Below are positions 1-13,900 of a stretch of 64,000 nt of DNA, one piece after another. Each line of letters begins with the position of its first letter. Within the stretch, counting starts at the first letter, position 1. The notes below the pieces were generated by a model. That model was given only the letters and a program-made list of their open reading frames with translations, did not search any database and was not told where the DNA came from. A program made the position numbers and the translations under genes. Origin of the DNA: Chrysaora quinquecirrha (Eukaryota > Cnidaria > Scyphozoa > Semaeostomeae > Pelagiidae); the NCBI GenBank assembly GCA_014526335.1, contig JACTAT010000015.1, forward strand, positions 550,425 to 614,424, in the 5' to 3' direction.

Positions 1-1
1 T

Positions 2-3000
2 GGCAGACACCAACACGATTACCGACCAATGTCGCCAGATAATTTGATGTTCTCAAGTGGCCTAAATAACATTGCTTGTCCCATTCCGTTGCCAAATAAT
101 GGAGCTTTTATTCCCAACCACGGCCACCCGATTGTTTTGCCTTCTTCTCTGAATCGAGCTGATGTGTCAGGGTTTGTTATTATTCCAATTAAAAAGACTA
201 ATGAAATAGCAGTACAGACTGACGAGAGTTGTTTATCTAAAGAGTATTTGCAGTATCGTCCACAAGAACCAAGAAATACAGGCCCAAGTAACGTACAAGA
301 AATGCATGCAGTTGGTAGGAATTTTGAAAAGGATCAAAGCATTGCTATTGGAAACTTACATGGAACTCAGGCCATCTCTCGAGTTAACTGTCATGTTTGT
401 AACAAAGAATTCATGAATGCAGAGAAACTAAAGGCCCATTTTGATAAGGTTCACTGCACTGAAAGCCTGAACTGTCGAGATTGTGGCAGGAATTTCCAGT
501 CAGCTAAGAACATGCAACTCCACAGAGCCAGAGTTCATAACAAGAAGATGCCGTTTCGTTGTGGAGTCTGTGGCCTACGTTTTGAAGACCGTTCATCTGT
601 TGTTCAACATCTTACAACTCACAACGCGAACGAGAAAACATTCAACTGCAGCACTTGTGGAAAGAAATTCAGAAGTGAGGAAAATCTGAAGAAACACATG
701 ACAAAGCATAAAGATATGTGGCATAAATGTGTTGAATGTTATAAAAGTTTCGGTAGTGTTGCAACTCTTCAGTATCACATTGCGCAAGTTCACAAACGAC
801 AACAGCAGACTGATAACGAGTCTGGTGTCACAACAGTTCTCCAAGATGGCCGCCATGAAAGCAGGGCTCTTCGAGTTGAAACAGCTGTATCTTTGCCAAA
901 TATTTCAGTGGAGCAGCCTCTTGTTACGTGTCAGTATTGCCAGACAACATTCAATGATTCAGAAGAGTTGAGCAAACATTCTGCAGAGTGTTCCTTGGCT
1001 CCTGCAAAAGCTCCAAAAAGATGTTTCGATGTGCAGCCTGTCCTACATTCTTCACAAATAAATCAGAGTTGATCAGTCATTACAACACAAATCATTTAAC
1101 AAGTGATGGCTACGTGTGTTCAAAATGCCCACGAAAGTTCCGTTTGTGGTCAAAATTGAAAATCCACATAAAGAATTTTCATGGGTTAAAGAAGACCGTT
1201 TTGCCGAAATTTCAATGCAAGGCTTGCCCAAGTAAGTTTTCAAGTCGATTGAAGCTAGATGATCACATGAGAAAGTTCATCAGATTCCCGTGAAACACGA
1301 GCGTATATACACATGCAAAGAATGCAAAAAACGCTTTAGAAATCTCTCTTCATTGATGGTCCACAGAAGAGGAGTTCATGCATTGAATATTCTAGAATCA
1401 CCTTCAACTCAGACATGGGAATGTCCCCATTGTAACATCGATAGGCTGACAAGGAAAACATACATTGCTCATCTCAAAGAAGTTCATAAGTTACTCGTTG
1501 CTGAGAAGGAAGAAGTCTTGAAATCATTGGCCAAGATACAGATGGTGGAGAATCCCATGAATTTGGCGAAGAGGGAAAAACTGTCTCAATTAATGGCACA
1601 GTTGTCTTAAAGGATGGTACAAGTAGTGAAGCTGTTACATCTGGATTTGAATTGACACAAAAGAAGTTCAATTGTCAAGAATGTGGTGCGGAATTCGATG
1701 AAGAAAAGCGTCTGAAAAACCACTTAGGCCTAGTTCATGGACGTAAGCCTTTCAGCTGTGAAATCTGTGATCGAAAGTTTTCTTACTCTGGACAATTGAC
1801 ATGGCATATGAAAGAGCACGAAGATCGAATTTCTGGGAGAAAGGATTCAAATGAAAAATCAAGGATGAGTTCTGTTGTTAGCAACGTATCTGTTGCCAAT
1901 GATAATGCTTTGAGGCATCAAGATGCAGGAGATGGTATGCAAAAGCAAACAAAGTCAAGTCCTGGTCAAAATTATATGCTTTCTTGTAGCCATTGTGGAA
2001 TGAAATTTGCTGACGAGAAAAGGCTGAACAACCATCTTGGTGTTCGTCACGGATACAAGAATTTTGCATGTGATATTTGCGACCAACGATTCTCTTATTC
2101 CACTCATCTTATTTGGCATAAGAGAAGCCATTTTGCTGACAAGAACAAGGAAGCAGCCAATAAGATTACGGATGGTGAGGAGAATTTAATGAATGATCAA
2201 ACGAAAGATAAGCTGATGGCAGACGAAGTTGAACCTGGAAATGAAGTGATGGAAATGAATGGAGATAATACGATGAAATGTAATTATTGTGAACAAATAT
2301 TTCAAGATGAGGAGTCTCTTGAATCTCACATTAAAATGCACGATAGTGAAGCTGAAATGGAAAGCCAATTTGACAGTTGCAAAGAGCAGTTAGAGACGAA
2401 TAAAAATGACGAGCAACAAAGCAAAGAATTAGAACCAGGTCCAAATAACACGAGCGAGTCAGATAAAAGTTCTTCCGTCGCTGATAAGGAGCCAACAAAA
2501 ACCCACAATGAAAAGGAAAATCAGAATGTTTGCAGCCAATGCGATGAAGAGTTTAACGATTCAGATTTATTGCAAGATCACATGATGAAATCACATGATG
2601 TAGATCACGTAAGTCAACCACAGTCACATGATGCTGATCACGTGACTCAATTACCTGATACCGATCACGTGATTGAATCAAATGATGCTGAAGTACTTAA
2701 TAGTGATACAAAGAACAAAAAAGAAGCTGGCACTGCGAATACAGAAAACCATCTACCAAATAATGGTTTTAATTGTGAAATCTGTAATAAGCTTCTTGGT
2801 ACGTATATTGGCTGGAAAGTTCATCGCACGCGAGTTCATAGATTAAGTGATGATAAGACCGAAGCACAAGCTGCAGCATTCAGCTATGCCTTGCAGAATT
2901 ACCCTGCTCCAGTCCCACAAGAATTAGACGCAGATTATGCAAAGCAAAGGGAATTGGGCAGCGAAGATCTGAACTCTTCTGCTGTTTTTTCCTGCTCAAA

Positions 3001-5872
3001 GTGCAGTCGTATTTTCACCGGGTTAAGAAATCTCCGGACACACCAGTATAAGATGCATTCCATCAGAATAAAGGAGAAAAGCTCGAAGGAACCGGAGGCT
3101 CCTGAAACCGAACCGAGCGAGACGCCTTTGTTTGCTTCCAAAGTTAAAGAAAACGACGTATTCCCATGTGGCACGTGTGATTATCGGTTTTCGTCAGAAA
3201 AAGGTCGCAAAATACATTGTAAGAAGATGATGCACTCAGAGTATGCCATGCCTGATAATCAAGGCCACGAGCCTGACAATATTACGAATAAACACCCGTC
3301 TCAAGGTGGAAAAAGCACAAGTAATAAGATAGCTAGACGGGGGAAATATATAACTGATTCTCCGTCTCTTAAAAAAGCTAAGTTTGATGAAGACACGGAT
3401 GCTGTCATGTCTCCATGTGAAATCTGCAATATTGAATTCAAGAGTTTCCAGGAACTGAGGTTACATTTCCAAGAACAACACCCGGAAGAGATTTCTTTCC
3501 AAACGCCGAACAAAGACTTTGTAAGCAAGTCAAGTTGGGATCTGGAAGTCGGTGGACAAGTTAATTCAAAGTCTGCACCAGCAGCTCTAGGGATCGAACT
3601 TGGCTGTCCCAAATGTGATAGAACTTTTCCAACTCGAAAGGGATTGAATACCCATCTTGTTAAGTTCCACAAAGTAAAAGGAGCTTCGTTTGCAAGATGG
3701 ATGCAGAAATCAGGCGATGATGATAACATTCAAGATGGAGCTTATTCTGAGAGTACCAATGAACTTCAGTCAACCCCCGGAGTCACTAGTGCGAATAGTA
3801 TTGGATATGAAAGCAGATCAGGGGGTGCTTCAGGAAATTTCATGCCTACAATGGTGGATAGCCTAAATGATTCTGTTGATCAAAATGTTGCTTCAAGGAG
3901 AGCTTGTTCCATCTGTCAACGTTCATTTCATAATCGACGTGGCTTAACAATGCACATGGCAAGATTCCATCATTTGAATAAAGCGGAACTGCGTAAATTC
4001 AATATCGATCTTGACCTAATCGCTGAGTCTGAGATGTTAACGGATAATTTCTCCGTCGAAAAACCCGTCAAAGCCGTTGAAAGATCACCCGCGTTGACAG
4101 AACCGTGTCCTCTTTGTCCTTTGAAGTTTCCCAGTAGAAGAAGCCTTGGAACGCACATTTTCAAGCGGCATGGAATTCGATGTAAAAGATTATCACCGGC
4201 GGAACGGAGATCGCTGTTCAGTTTGAATAAACATAACGCTCCGGAGAGTTATCAAGTTTCCAGCGCAAAAGATACTCTGATTGCAATTGACTGCCCAATA
4301 TGCACCGGGAAGTTTGTTGGTAAGCGTGGCGTGCGTGCGCACGTATCACGAATTCACGGTCTTGACAAGATCGAGCTGGGTTATCTTTTTCCTGAGAAAT
4401 ACCAGACGGAAGATGCAGTAACCAAAACGTGTAATCACTGTGAAAGAGTTTTTAGCAACATCAGGATATACGCTGCACATCTATACTTTGTACATAAAAT
4501 AGAAAAAGACGACTCGATGCTATGTGAGAATGCTGAACATATATACCGTTGCAGTGATTTGAAATGCGAAGAAACATTTGATAATGCACTGGACTTGCTG
4601 ATGCATGTCAGAGCAAGAAATGGCAGAGGTATTGATGATATAAATGTCGAGGTGATTAATCCTGATCCATCGTCCACTGATCTGTCTGGAATCGAGACTG
4701 ATGGCATCATAGATGATGATGATGATTATGGTGATGATGGTGATATGATTGTCGATGTTGATGCTTTGGGAGATGATAGGAATGAAATTGATTATGAAGG
4801 TATTTTGTGCATTTTTATCCGTGTTTTAAGTAGTTAAGTAGTACACTTGAATATTTCATTTCATGGGATTGTTCTTGCAAACTTGAAAAATTTTCTTCGG
4901 CTCTTTGATATCGTTTTGGAAGAAAACTTCTTTTCAGCTTACGGCAAATGATGCCAGATTTACTACACGAGTCTCTAAGTTACGTCCTCCGTCTTTTGAT
5001 TTCTCGCTGTAACAGAGTGATCGTAAAAAACAAGAACAACAACACCCAGCACAGTGGTGGGACTTACAATCGATACCCGAGTCGTATGTAGTTTGGCTAT
5101 TGAATTGAATTGCTAGACGCCAAAACTTTATTGATTACTTATGTATCGAGGCTATGAGTCTACCATAAAGCAGTTCTGAGTTAAATACTTGAGTAAAATA
5201 TTATCTGAAGATGGCGTTTGAGTAAGCAATCAACTTTCACGCGCTTTTTGAACAATTTCGCTCGGGGCTTTTCATGGAAAGTTTTTCGTTTGAAATTCAG
5301 CATACTGAATTGTAAAGCTCGCCTTCATTGGCGTTTATTTTAGCATAAAACTCATTTTTTCAGGAATAGAAAACGAAAACAAAACAAGAGAGAAGTCCCA
5401 CCGTTTGGATTCTCCAGAACCGTTGCCCTGTTTTCTGTGTAAGCAACAATTCACAGATGAAGATTCATTCAGAATTCATTACGAGAAAGCTCACGGGGGA
5501 ATGAATGCCAGTGACGCAGAAAATCTGCGGGATTTAATCGAAAGAAGCAGGCTACAGACAGATGCCGTTTCCAAGGAATACAGCCTACGAGCTACAGCTT
5601 CGAGGAAAGCGTTTCGAAGTGAAATTGAATATACAGAGAATTTTCTGAATTCTCCAAAACCTGTCAAAGAAACGAGCATTATTGAGCCTGAAGTGGCTTT
5701 TGCGTTCAGTGAATTACATGCTGAAGAAGAGGCTATGACAGCTGTTGAAAATGGTAATTGTTCAGAACGAGGACAAGATGATGAAACGCGGGAACAAACA
5801 GAGAACAACCAATCCGAAGCCTCGAAAAAGAATTTCTTTGCTGCCGCTTTGAATTTGCGAGTTACGCCATAA
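2..5872 (+). CDS. Giant multi-C2H2 zinc-finger protein, 5' partial, with three one-base frame breaks
   Basis: Probable DNA-binding nuclear protein; target unknown. The reading frame is open from base 2 (no start in the window), so the gene begins upstream. Exon A ends at 4799 (donor GTATTT) and exon B is 5364-5872 (acceptor TTTTTTCAG), with the phase matching (G|GA). About 28 C2H2 or near-C2H2 fingers are visible, spaced by long disordered acidic linkers rather than TGEKP-type linkers, so this is not a KRAB-type tandem array. Finger pairs near 1670-1820 and 1985-2130 are clearly duplicates (both contain DEKRL or EEKRL followed by NHLG, then FSYS). The frame steps back one base near 1015-1019 (A5), 1272-1276 (AAA) and 1500-1515. 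At the first two the break falls inside a finger that is restored by one extra base. Rejoined length is at least 1,769 residues. A D/E-rich block (about 4710-4790) precedes the last intron. Family assignment is certain; orthology is not recognised. Confidence 0.88.
4800..5363 (+). other. Intron of the giant zinc-finger gene carrying a short inverted-repeat element
   Basis: GT...AG intron (GTATTT to TTTTTTCAG), phase 1. From about 4958 to 5162 it contains a member of the TAGACT-ended MITE-like family also seen at 24366, 27011, 38967, 40237 and 59888 (ACGAGTCTCTAAGTTACG at the left, GAGTCTA at the right). The copy is diverged and its ends are approximate. Confidence 0.6.
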
Positions 5873-6722
5873 CTTTTGGCAATATGCTTCATTCAGCAAA
5901 AGGTATACAGCACTGAGTATAGACTATTTCGCAGCTACAGTGAAATCGTGCGTGTACGGCCTAAAATTTTGACCCTAAGCTCTTTAAAGTTCACAACAGA
6001 AGCTTATGTTGTAGCTGTCATAGTTAGGCAATCCGTAAAATTTTGTTTCTTATGTGAGTCAGCTTTTAAGACTAATTGCGAGCTCTTTAAGACAAACTTT
6101 TAAGACGACTTTTAAGACAAACGTTTAGTTTACAAGCCTTTTTGGCTGACGTTTCGTACTTTTGTAACATTTATTGCCGTTTTCATATCTTAACGCGGAA
6201 AAAATATTAGAAATTAAGGATCCAATTTGCTGCCAGAACATAAAACCATTTATCGACTCGGCGAAATTTTCTTGAAAAGGAGAATCTGCTAGAGCAATGT
6301 TTCTGAAAAATCAAACACATCTTGCTTTTTACAACTCACAAGCAAACATGTTTTTGCGACGCAGCCTAACTTTTAAACATTTTGTTTGAAAAGCAAATTT
6401 CAGATGTTTGACCATACTCAAAATTCTTCCCCATTACGACTTCCAACTTTTTTTTGGCTTTGTTTTTATACTAACTTTTGTATAATCATATATATTTTTT
6501 AAACCTATTTATGTACAATATATTATATTTTTTATTCTTCATATCTTTATCTTTTAACTATTAAACTTTTATTTTGTTTTGTTAAACTTTTCTTTTTTTT
6601 TGTTTATTTTGTAACTTTTTAGCCTGCGGTGCTCCCTGGTCACAGCCCCACACTCCCAGGTCAACAAAACTCATGTTTTAAGAGACCTTGCTCGTTTCTT
6701 TTATAAAGAAACACTTATAATA

Positions 6723-7087
6723 CACGTTTTTTTTTATAAGAAAAAAGTATATAAGAACATAAGGCTTCAGAGGCTGAAAAGTTAAGAACATGCTAAGAAC
6801 ATTACAAGGCTTTGTGAAGCTAGAAACAAATTAGAATTTACTTTCTTTAGTTGCGCTGTCCTGTTCTCAACTCTAGAAAACAGGTGAACTATCAATCATT
6901 GTGACTATATGTGACATTTTTACATGAGCGTCCCTTTTCTTAGTAATTTTCACATAATTTGAAAAGCAACAGCTTTTTAAAGAACAAGAAAATTAAGAAC
7001 ATGTTAAGAACATTTTAAGCCTTCAAATCCAAAAAGTTAAGAACATTGCATGGCTTTCTTCAATTTCAATGTTCTTAAAAAAACGTG
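6723..7087. mobile_element. Non-autonomous TIR element, TA target site, copy 1
   Basis: About 365 bp bounded by CACGTTTTTTTT...AAAAAAACGTG with TA on both sides, as in Tc1/mariner-like insertions. The body carries repeated TTAAGAACATT motifs and no ORF. A nearly identical copy lies at 22705-23052 and a left-end relative starts at 47483. Superfamily assignment rests only on the TA target and the termini. Confidence 0.75.
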
Positions 7088-8015
7088 TACGAAACCTTCG
7101 TATAAAGGCCGAAGAAAATTTAAAGAACTTACACTACTAAAGGCAAAATCATTAAGGAACTTTTATTTTTGAAGATTTTTATCACTGCAAACAATCAAGA
7201 ATTAGTATTCCAAAATCTTTCCGCAGAAGAGCATGGGCCTCCTAGGTATGTATGCCTCTGGTGTATCTGCCCCGTTTTTCGCTTGCGAAACCTCGGCCCT
7301 AAGAAGTTTCTAGCTGCGCTCCGCATATTGCAATTCGCTTTTTAGCTGCTGCGAGTATTCCTTCTGTAAGTTTGCTGTTCTCGAAGTACATAGGCCTACA
7401 TTTGTATTTCAGATTGTGACTAAACTGTTTCTTTTGTAAATAATAGACTTGTATCTCAAACTGTGACTTCTTTTCTAGTTTTATATATATCTCAAAGTAT
7501 GAACAATTGATTATAGTTTTTGTATTATAAAGTATTTTCATATATTTAGTGACGTATATTTTATGTCATAGTTTTGTAGACTGTAGGAGAAGCAGATGAT
7601 TTGATATGGTTATTTTTGCTGTGAATATTTGCAATTTTCTCTTTTGTATCTTTGCTCTTTCAATCCCTTTCATTGGCAATGTTAGGTCTGTTTTTCGTAG
7701 AGCCGTACATATCGTCTGATGTTTGCCCGATTGTGTCATTTTCCTCCGAGCTATGCGCGATGTCGCATGATACGGTCATGAATACGCTCTTTTTTTTCTA
7801 AGAACAATTTTTGGACTTGCTCAGATTTTAAGAACGAACTAAGAACACGCTGATTGATGCCTTTGTGTAAGCCTTAAGAATACCGGCTGAATATTTAAGT
7901 GAGACCATCAGACTGAATGTAAAAAGCAAGCGAACAAAGATAAAAACACGCATCTTACATTTTTACACAAACCCAGTATCTCTCCCAATATTGACTGAAA
8001 ATATGAATGTCTAAG

Positions 8016-8217
8016 GGCCTGGCTAAACTAGGAGACATGTCGTGCGTGACATTGATGTTCCCTCGGTGTTGCTTGGAGACACCAGAGACATCTCTTGTCT
8101 TCGCGACATGCAAATGACTCAGGGACATGTTGCTCGCTTGTCACTCGCATGTTTAGCCACCCTGGGAGACACGCCGAATACAGTGTTAAGCGCAACATGT
8201 CCCCTAGTTTAGCCATA
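8016..8217. mobile_element. MITE with GGCTAAACTAGGAGACATGT termini, copy 1
   Basis: About 200 bp with inverted ends: GGCTAAACTAGGAGACATGT on the left and ACATGTCCCCTAGTTTAGCC on the right. The interior contains further inverted pieces such as TGTTTAGCCACCCTGGGAGAC. Related copies lie at about 18944-19180 and 19248-19539. No coding capacity. Confidence 0.75.
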
Positions 8218-8894
8218 GTTTAAGTAACCGAGGTATTAAGAACAGATTAAGATCATTTCAGGCATAAAATAGCGAAACGTTTATAGCAGCAATCCTCGAT
8301 CAAAACTTTCTGAACCTTTTAATGGAAGAATACTACAAATGTGCACAGTTACACATGCGAAGAGTCGTTATGGCGTAAAAACGTCGCTGTAACTGAAAGA
8401 TCAATTTCCGTTTCGGATGATCGTGGAGCATCGTCACTCCGTCGTTGAGAGAATGGTGATCACGGGCGAGGTTTCACGATATTTATTATGGTTTAGTTGC
8501 GCTCGCTTTCAGAGGTGGATGCGACAAGCGACATTTTATCTCAGCGCTCTGTTCCACTACTCCATTTCCGTTCCTTACGTTCTATTCCATCGTTCCCTTC
8601 ATTCCGTTCCTTTGTTCCCTGTTTTCTGTTTTATCAAGCCTCGTTGATATACAGGAGGAGCAGGTCACATGGAAATTTTGACAGTATTTTATGGCTACAG
8701 CTAATCACGTTTAGAAGATTTAAACCACTAAATGGCATTTTTGAAAGATGATTAAATTTCATCAGTGTGGATAGATGATATTCTAGAAACGGTCGAGAAA
8801 TTTCAGTAGCTTCAGTACTCCCAAAACTTTAAATTAAGAAACTCTCAGAAGGTACGGCGACAGACAATTATTTAGTTCCTCGTGAAGATAGGCT

Positions 8895-9352
8895 TAAAAG
8901 AGGGTCCTGAAGGGGGGTGTCTAATCCCATTTCCCAGTCGACTTTTCTTCAAAATCCCATTTCCAGTCTTCAAAATCCCATTTCCAGTCTACTGTATGTT
9001 CAAATTAATATACTTAATTTCCACAACGACAGTGTGATCTGCTGGGGATTGGGGACTACATTTTCAATGAACTGATATGTTCAGTCTGCGTGAAAAGACG
9101 TACAAAGGTCTGAAAAATGTTATTTATTACATTTTCAACATTAAACAGCTACATTTTCATTTAAAACTACTTATTAAAATTCATTTTTTATGTATTTTTA
9201 GAACGACAAAAAGTGAATCCCATTCCCATCTGGTGTTCTGTTCCCCATTCCCAGGGCACAAAATCCCAGTCCCAGTACATCGAATCCCAGTTTCCCAGCC
9301 CCAAATCAGGCCAATCCCATCCCCATTTTACCCCTTCAGGACCCTCTTAAAA
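8895..9352. mobile_element. Inverted-repeat element with AAGAGGGTCCTGAAGGGG ends
   Basis: The left end AAGAGGGTCCTGAAGGGG (about 8899) is the exact reverse complement of the right end CCCCTTCAGGACCCTCTT (to about 9350). The interior is built from degenerate repeats of AATCCCATTTCCAGTC, so the element is itself microsatellite-like. It is non-coding and MITE-like; I see no unambiguous target duplication. Confidence 0.7.
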
Positions 9353-10285
9353 AAGAAACGTTTTAAAGGAGCTTTTTCATAGATCTCTGTGAAGTTTTTT
9401 GTATCATTAGGGTACAATATTTGTAGCGATACATGGCGTCATTTTTCTTCTACTGATTCGGATTTTTAGATGTCTTATTCCTTTTATGAGTCTTTTCACT
9501 CTAATCGATTTTCATAAAATCAATAATTTTCGTGTTTGAAAATTTTTATCGTTCTGCTTCCAACATCTGCATTTCCACTATTAAAAACAGACGACAATTA
9601 CGACGGGGGTCACATTATGAAAAAACAAAACGTTATGGAGCCTTCCCAAAACTTTTGTGTTGTGCGCATAATATTTGAATAAGGACAGCCTGAGCGAGAA
9701 TTTGAAATTATGGCAACTTTGTAGGTCGAAAATGTTTGAAATCTGGACATGAAAGCTCTGTCAAATGAAAGAAAGATGTTGTTACAAGAGTAAATAAAAG
9801 GGTAAGAATGAATTTTCATGATTTTGAGACTGAAAACAAAACAACAAGACTGTTTACTTATGGAATGGCCTAAATAATTTTGCAGCAGGGCCTACGGCAA
9901 CAACAGGCCGTATCTTTCAAAAACCAAAGTTTCATTGTAAGGTTCGAAGTTGAAATATGAATTTATAAATTTGGAGTGTCTCTGTACAAAGATAATGTCA
10001 AGTCTTGCTTTTTAAAATGTATTTAGACTGAAGAATTTCAAAATAAAAGTTTCAAACCAGGAGGCGCTGGCCTAAATTCACAATTTAATGGACAAAAACA
10101 CGATAATTGTAACTTTATAATATTAAGATAATTAATGCAAATGAATTTGTTGATTTAGGAATGATAAAAGTAGATTTTCGTAAGGAAATATATAAATTTG
10201 TTCTCAAAAATAACGTAGGCCTGCGGTGGGATTTTGTACCTTTGATTTTCTGTCAGGTGTTGTGAGCACCACACACTGTGAAGAT

Positions 10286-10372
10286 GAATTCTGATTGGCT
10301 TATAAGATTTTCATTAACCAATCATATTGCATTACAGTGCTCGTCTGTAGCTGATTATGCAGTCAACCAATC
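10286..10372. promoter_or_regulatory. Three CCAAT-type boxes upstream of the second zinc-finger gene
   Basis: Three CCAAT-core sites occur within 90 bp: TGATTGGCT (reverse), AACCAATCAT and AACCAATCAG. Clustered CCAAT boxes are typical NF-Y sites in animal promoters. They lie about 600-690 bp upstream of the 10979 start, so promoter function needs an unseen 5' UTR or intron. Weak call. Confidence 0.25.
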
Positions 10373-10978
10373 AGATCACTCCTTTATAATTTTAATCAAA
10401 ATAGGCTTAAATTTCGTACTTCAGAATTTGCATGCAAGTTCCAAACAAATGTGAAGAACTATGCTGATATGATGAGTCATATGAGTTCAGATTAGCAGTG
10501 TTTTTACTTTGAGCCCAGTTTTAATAAATTTCATATCATCTGAGATTTTCTTGAAGTTTTCATCAGTCAATTTCATGGATGAGTACTGCTGAAATCAATA
10601 ACTTTGGATGTTTGCCAGCCTAAACTGTTATTGTTCTTTTGTTGTATTAAGCCCCTTTGTTCTACTATATCACTTATCATATCCTTCATTGTCCTGCTTA
10701 AAAGGCCTTATCTAATGACATATAGTTATCAGTGGAGTTAGCATGAGCACCCTGGCATCATTGCTTAGGGTGCTTTGTGCTTTAAAACCCATCTAGATCC
10801 CATACTTTTGCATATATATTTCAAGTGGACCAATTTCTGGGTTTCTGGGGGGCACTTAACAAATTTGGGATACCAAGGGCAACCGTATGGACCTCTCAGT
10901 TTCTCCAACAAAAAAGCAAAAATTTTATTTTTGATATTTTATTTTTTGACAGTCAAATGATGTGAAGGTTATCTAAGA

Positions 10979-13900
10979 ATGGCAGATGACAGTCTAATCT
11001 TTGTTTGCATCCAATGTGGTCATGGCTGTTCCACTTATGAAGATCTCACGGAACACATGGAAGATCATGAAGATCAAAAACCTGACATGCATCAACTCAG
11101 AAGAGGGGCAAGATTTTCTACAAGAATCAAAAACAAGAAAACAAAACAGAATAATGATCTCAGTTTGGAGGTATGTTACTTTGCTTACGTTTTCTTTAAT
11201 CTAAAAACTTTTCAGCAGTTTGAAACTTTTTTGTGCTGAAAAATTGTTCAGTTGTTCTGGGTGTTTGTTGGTTGTCTGAATATTTGCCTTTGGATTTCCA
11301 ATTGTTTTTCCTGGTCTTGTATTCCTTAGTTTACTCTCCTTTCTTTCCAGAACTTGAAATGCCACTATACTATTTCTCCTAGGTACAATGCACTCAATAT
11401 TCCCCCTTACTCAAATTTTCATAGACTTGCCCCAACTCTTTATCATTCCAATGCTGCAGGTCTCTGCAATTCCAGGACTCTTCTATGCTGGAATGGTGGG
11501 CCTTTGGAATGGAAACCCAATTTTTGAATGTTTTAGATAATTTTAAAGAATAGACTGAAAGTAAATCTAAAGTCGATAAAGCTATTGCAAGGTAGTCCTG
11601 TTATCATGAATTAGTTTCAAACAATTAAATAACAGCATGCTTCTTGATATTTATAAATATCTTTAATGCCATAACAGGCAACAGGTGGTTATAATATGGT
11701 TATAATGCAATAATACAATAAAATATTAAATGTTTTTCCTGTCTTTTATGTTTATTGTTTTTGTTATTTGCTTGTTTGCTTTTTATTTATTTGATTAATT
11801 ATGTCTACTATGATTATTTATATTTATTTATATATTCATCATCTGTCCATTTATCTTTTTATCTGTTTCTTTCTTTGTTTCTTCTTTCTTTTCTTTGCTA
11901 TGTAATCTATCTTAGTACATTTCTTGCATTCTTCTGAAATTGATGGCCTTTCTAAATTTTGTGCTTTTTCTCTCGTTTGAAGTAACGTTGTTTAGAATCT
12001 CCATTAACCCCCCCAGGATATCAAAGATTTTAAAATTGAAGGGGAGAATAGAAGAACTTCTGCATACTCTTATCCATCGTACACTTCGATTGGTGCGGAC
12101 AGTCTTGAGTTATTGGACACTAGTTGGTCGTACGGACGTGAGGAACTAAGAGAAAGATTTGGTTATAACGATTCCGTTGCATCATCTGTCCCAACAATGG
12201 CTTTTAAGAATATCAATAATAATATAATCAATAATAATAAAGAAGATCAAGGAAAGAGAACTAAGAAAAGTACACAACTAAACAAGAAACGAAAAGCGTC
12301 AGCTGAAAATAATAATATTGTGAAGGGTGCAAAAAAGAAGAAAAATTCGGCTAAGAAGCAAAATATTGAAACTAAGGAAATAAGGCGACGTAGTACTAAT
12401 TCTATGAGGCTTCGACGGCTAACTGCGGGAGGAGAAGTCTGTCATGATGAGTCCTCTGAAATGTCTGATACTGACAGACTGGTAGATGTCATACAACGAT
12501 CGAAAATAGAGACTAAGTTAAGCGATTTAAAAGCTGGGTTATATGAGAAATCGAAAAATCAAAAGTCTTTGAAGAATAAGAAACACGTGGACTGGAAGAA
12601 GGTGGAAAACTTGCAAAGTCGTTTTCTGAAGAAAAGAACAGGGAATGGAAAGGGGAATGTTGTAGGGAATCTCCAAGGATCTAGAAAAAATAGTGGTAAA
12701 GGTACTAAAGGAAGCAAGACGAAAATCCTTTCAAAGAATGCTAAGAATTTACTGAATAAATCAACTGCGAAATCCCAGAATAGAAATACAGTGATTGATA
12801 AAGGTAAAGCACAGGTTGTTCTCAAACGTGGGACTTTAAAATCGATACCACTTTCTGGGAAAATAACTCCAATACAAGGACAAATGATATGGAAATTAGT
12901 CAACTCAAGTAAACAAGATAATTCGAATGGCCTAGTTATACCGAGTGTTGAGCAATTGAAAAATAACGCAACACTGAAGTTTACAGATCAGCAGAAAGTC
13001 ATGATTACTTTCAGTCAGAATAATGATTCCAAATCCCAGTCACTAAAGACAATCATTGCTAATGTCAGCTCAACGTCGAAAACAACGTCTAAAACCGGCG
13101 TTCGGAAACATCAAGCAGTTCTAATGCCGGTCGATTCTTTGCAAGCATCCGGAACGAATAATGCGGTATCTGATGCAGCAAACAAGGTTCCCGTGAAGCT
13201 CCTCCGCAGCGCATCTAAAAAAGCTAACTTGTCAAACTATGCTATTATACCTCTTTCATCAATAATATCTTCAAACTCGACTTCCGTATCTTTATCTGGA
13301 TTAGTTTCAGCGAATCAAAAGCCTGTACCTTCTACAACCTCAACAACAGTAGCACTCATAAAAACCGTCGTATCTCACTCAAAGACTCCAGTAGTTACAG
13401 CCTCTGTTTCATCAACATCTACGTCATCAACCTCGTCTGCATCTACTCAAAATAACCTGAAGAGTCCTTCAAAAATAAACATAACAACAACAACGACTTT
13501 AACAACTTTGCAATCAAATCTCAAACCAGTTACTATAAGCGCTGGTCAGCAAGTCATTACCCAGTGCCCGAATGTTACCATAACGAAGTCATCACCAAGT
13601 TACATACTCCTGTCACAACAACAACCGTGTCTTTGAATCAACCAACCAGAACACTTGTCATCAAACAAGCTTCTAAACCGCTGCAGATTTTATCATTTCT
13701 GCCCACAACTGGGAACTCATCAATTCCAACGTTTCAGATTGTCCCACGTATTACAACAACTGTCGCACCTACTTCTCAGTCACCCTCTGCATTCAATATT
13801 CAGACTGCCCAGCTTATCAGACCGCTTATACTAGCCCCTCGTTTTGCAGCCCCAGGAACTACTGCTACAAGTGGTTCGTCCGTATCTATAGACTCCAATA

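Larger units (their letters stand above)
5873..10978. other. Intergenic region between the two zinc-finger genes
   Basis: No convincing coding sequence in either strand. It holds a TA-flanked inverted-repeat element (6723-7087), a MITE (about 8016-8217), a second inverted-repeat element rich in TCCCA motifs (about 8895-9352) and a cluster of CCAAT-like boxes (10286-10372). The rest (7100-8000, 9360-10240 and 10380-10970) is AT-rich unique-looking sequence in which I see nothing. An AATAAA at 10042-10047 is far from the 5872 stop and cannot be assigned. Confidence 0.6.
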
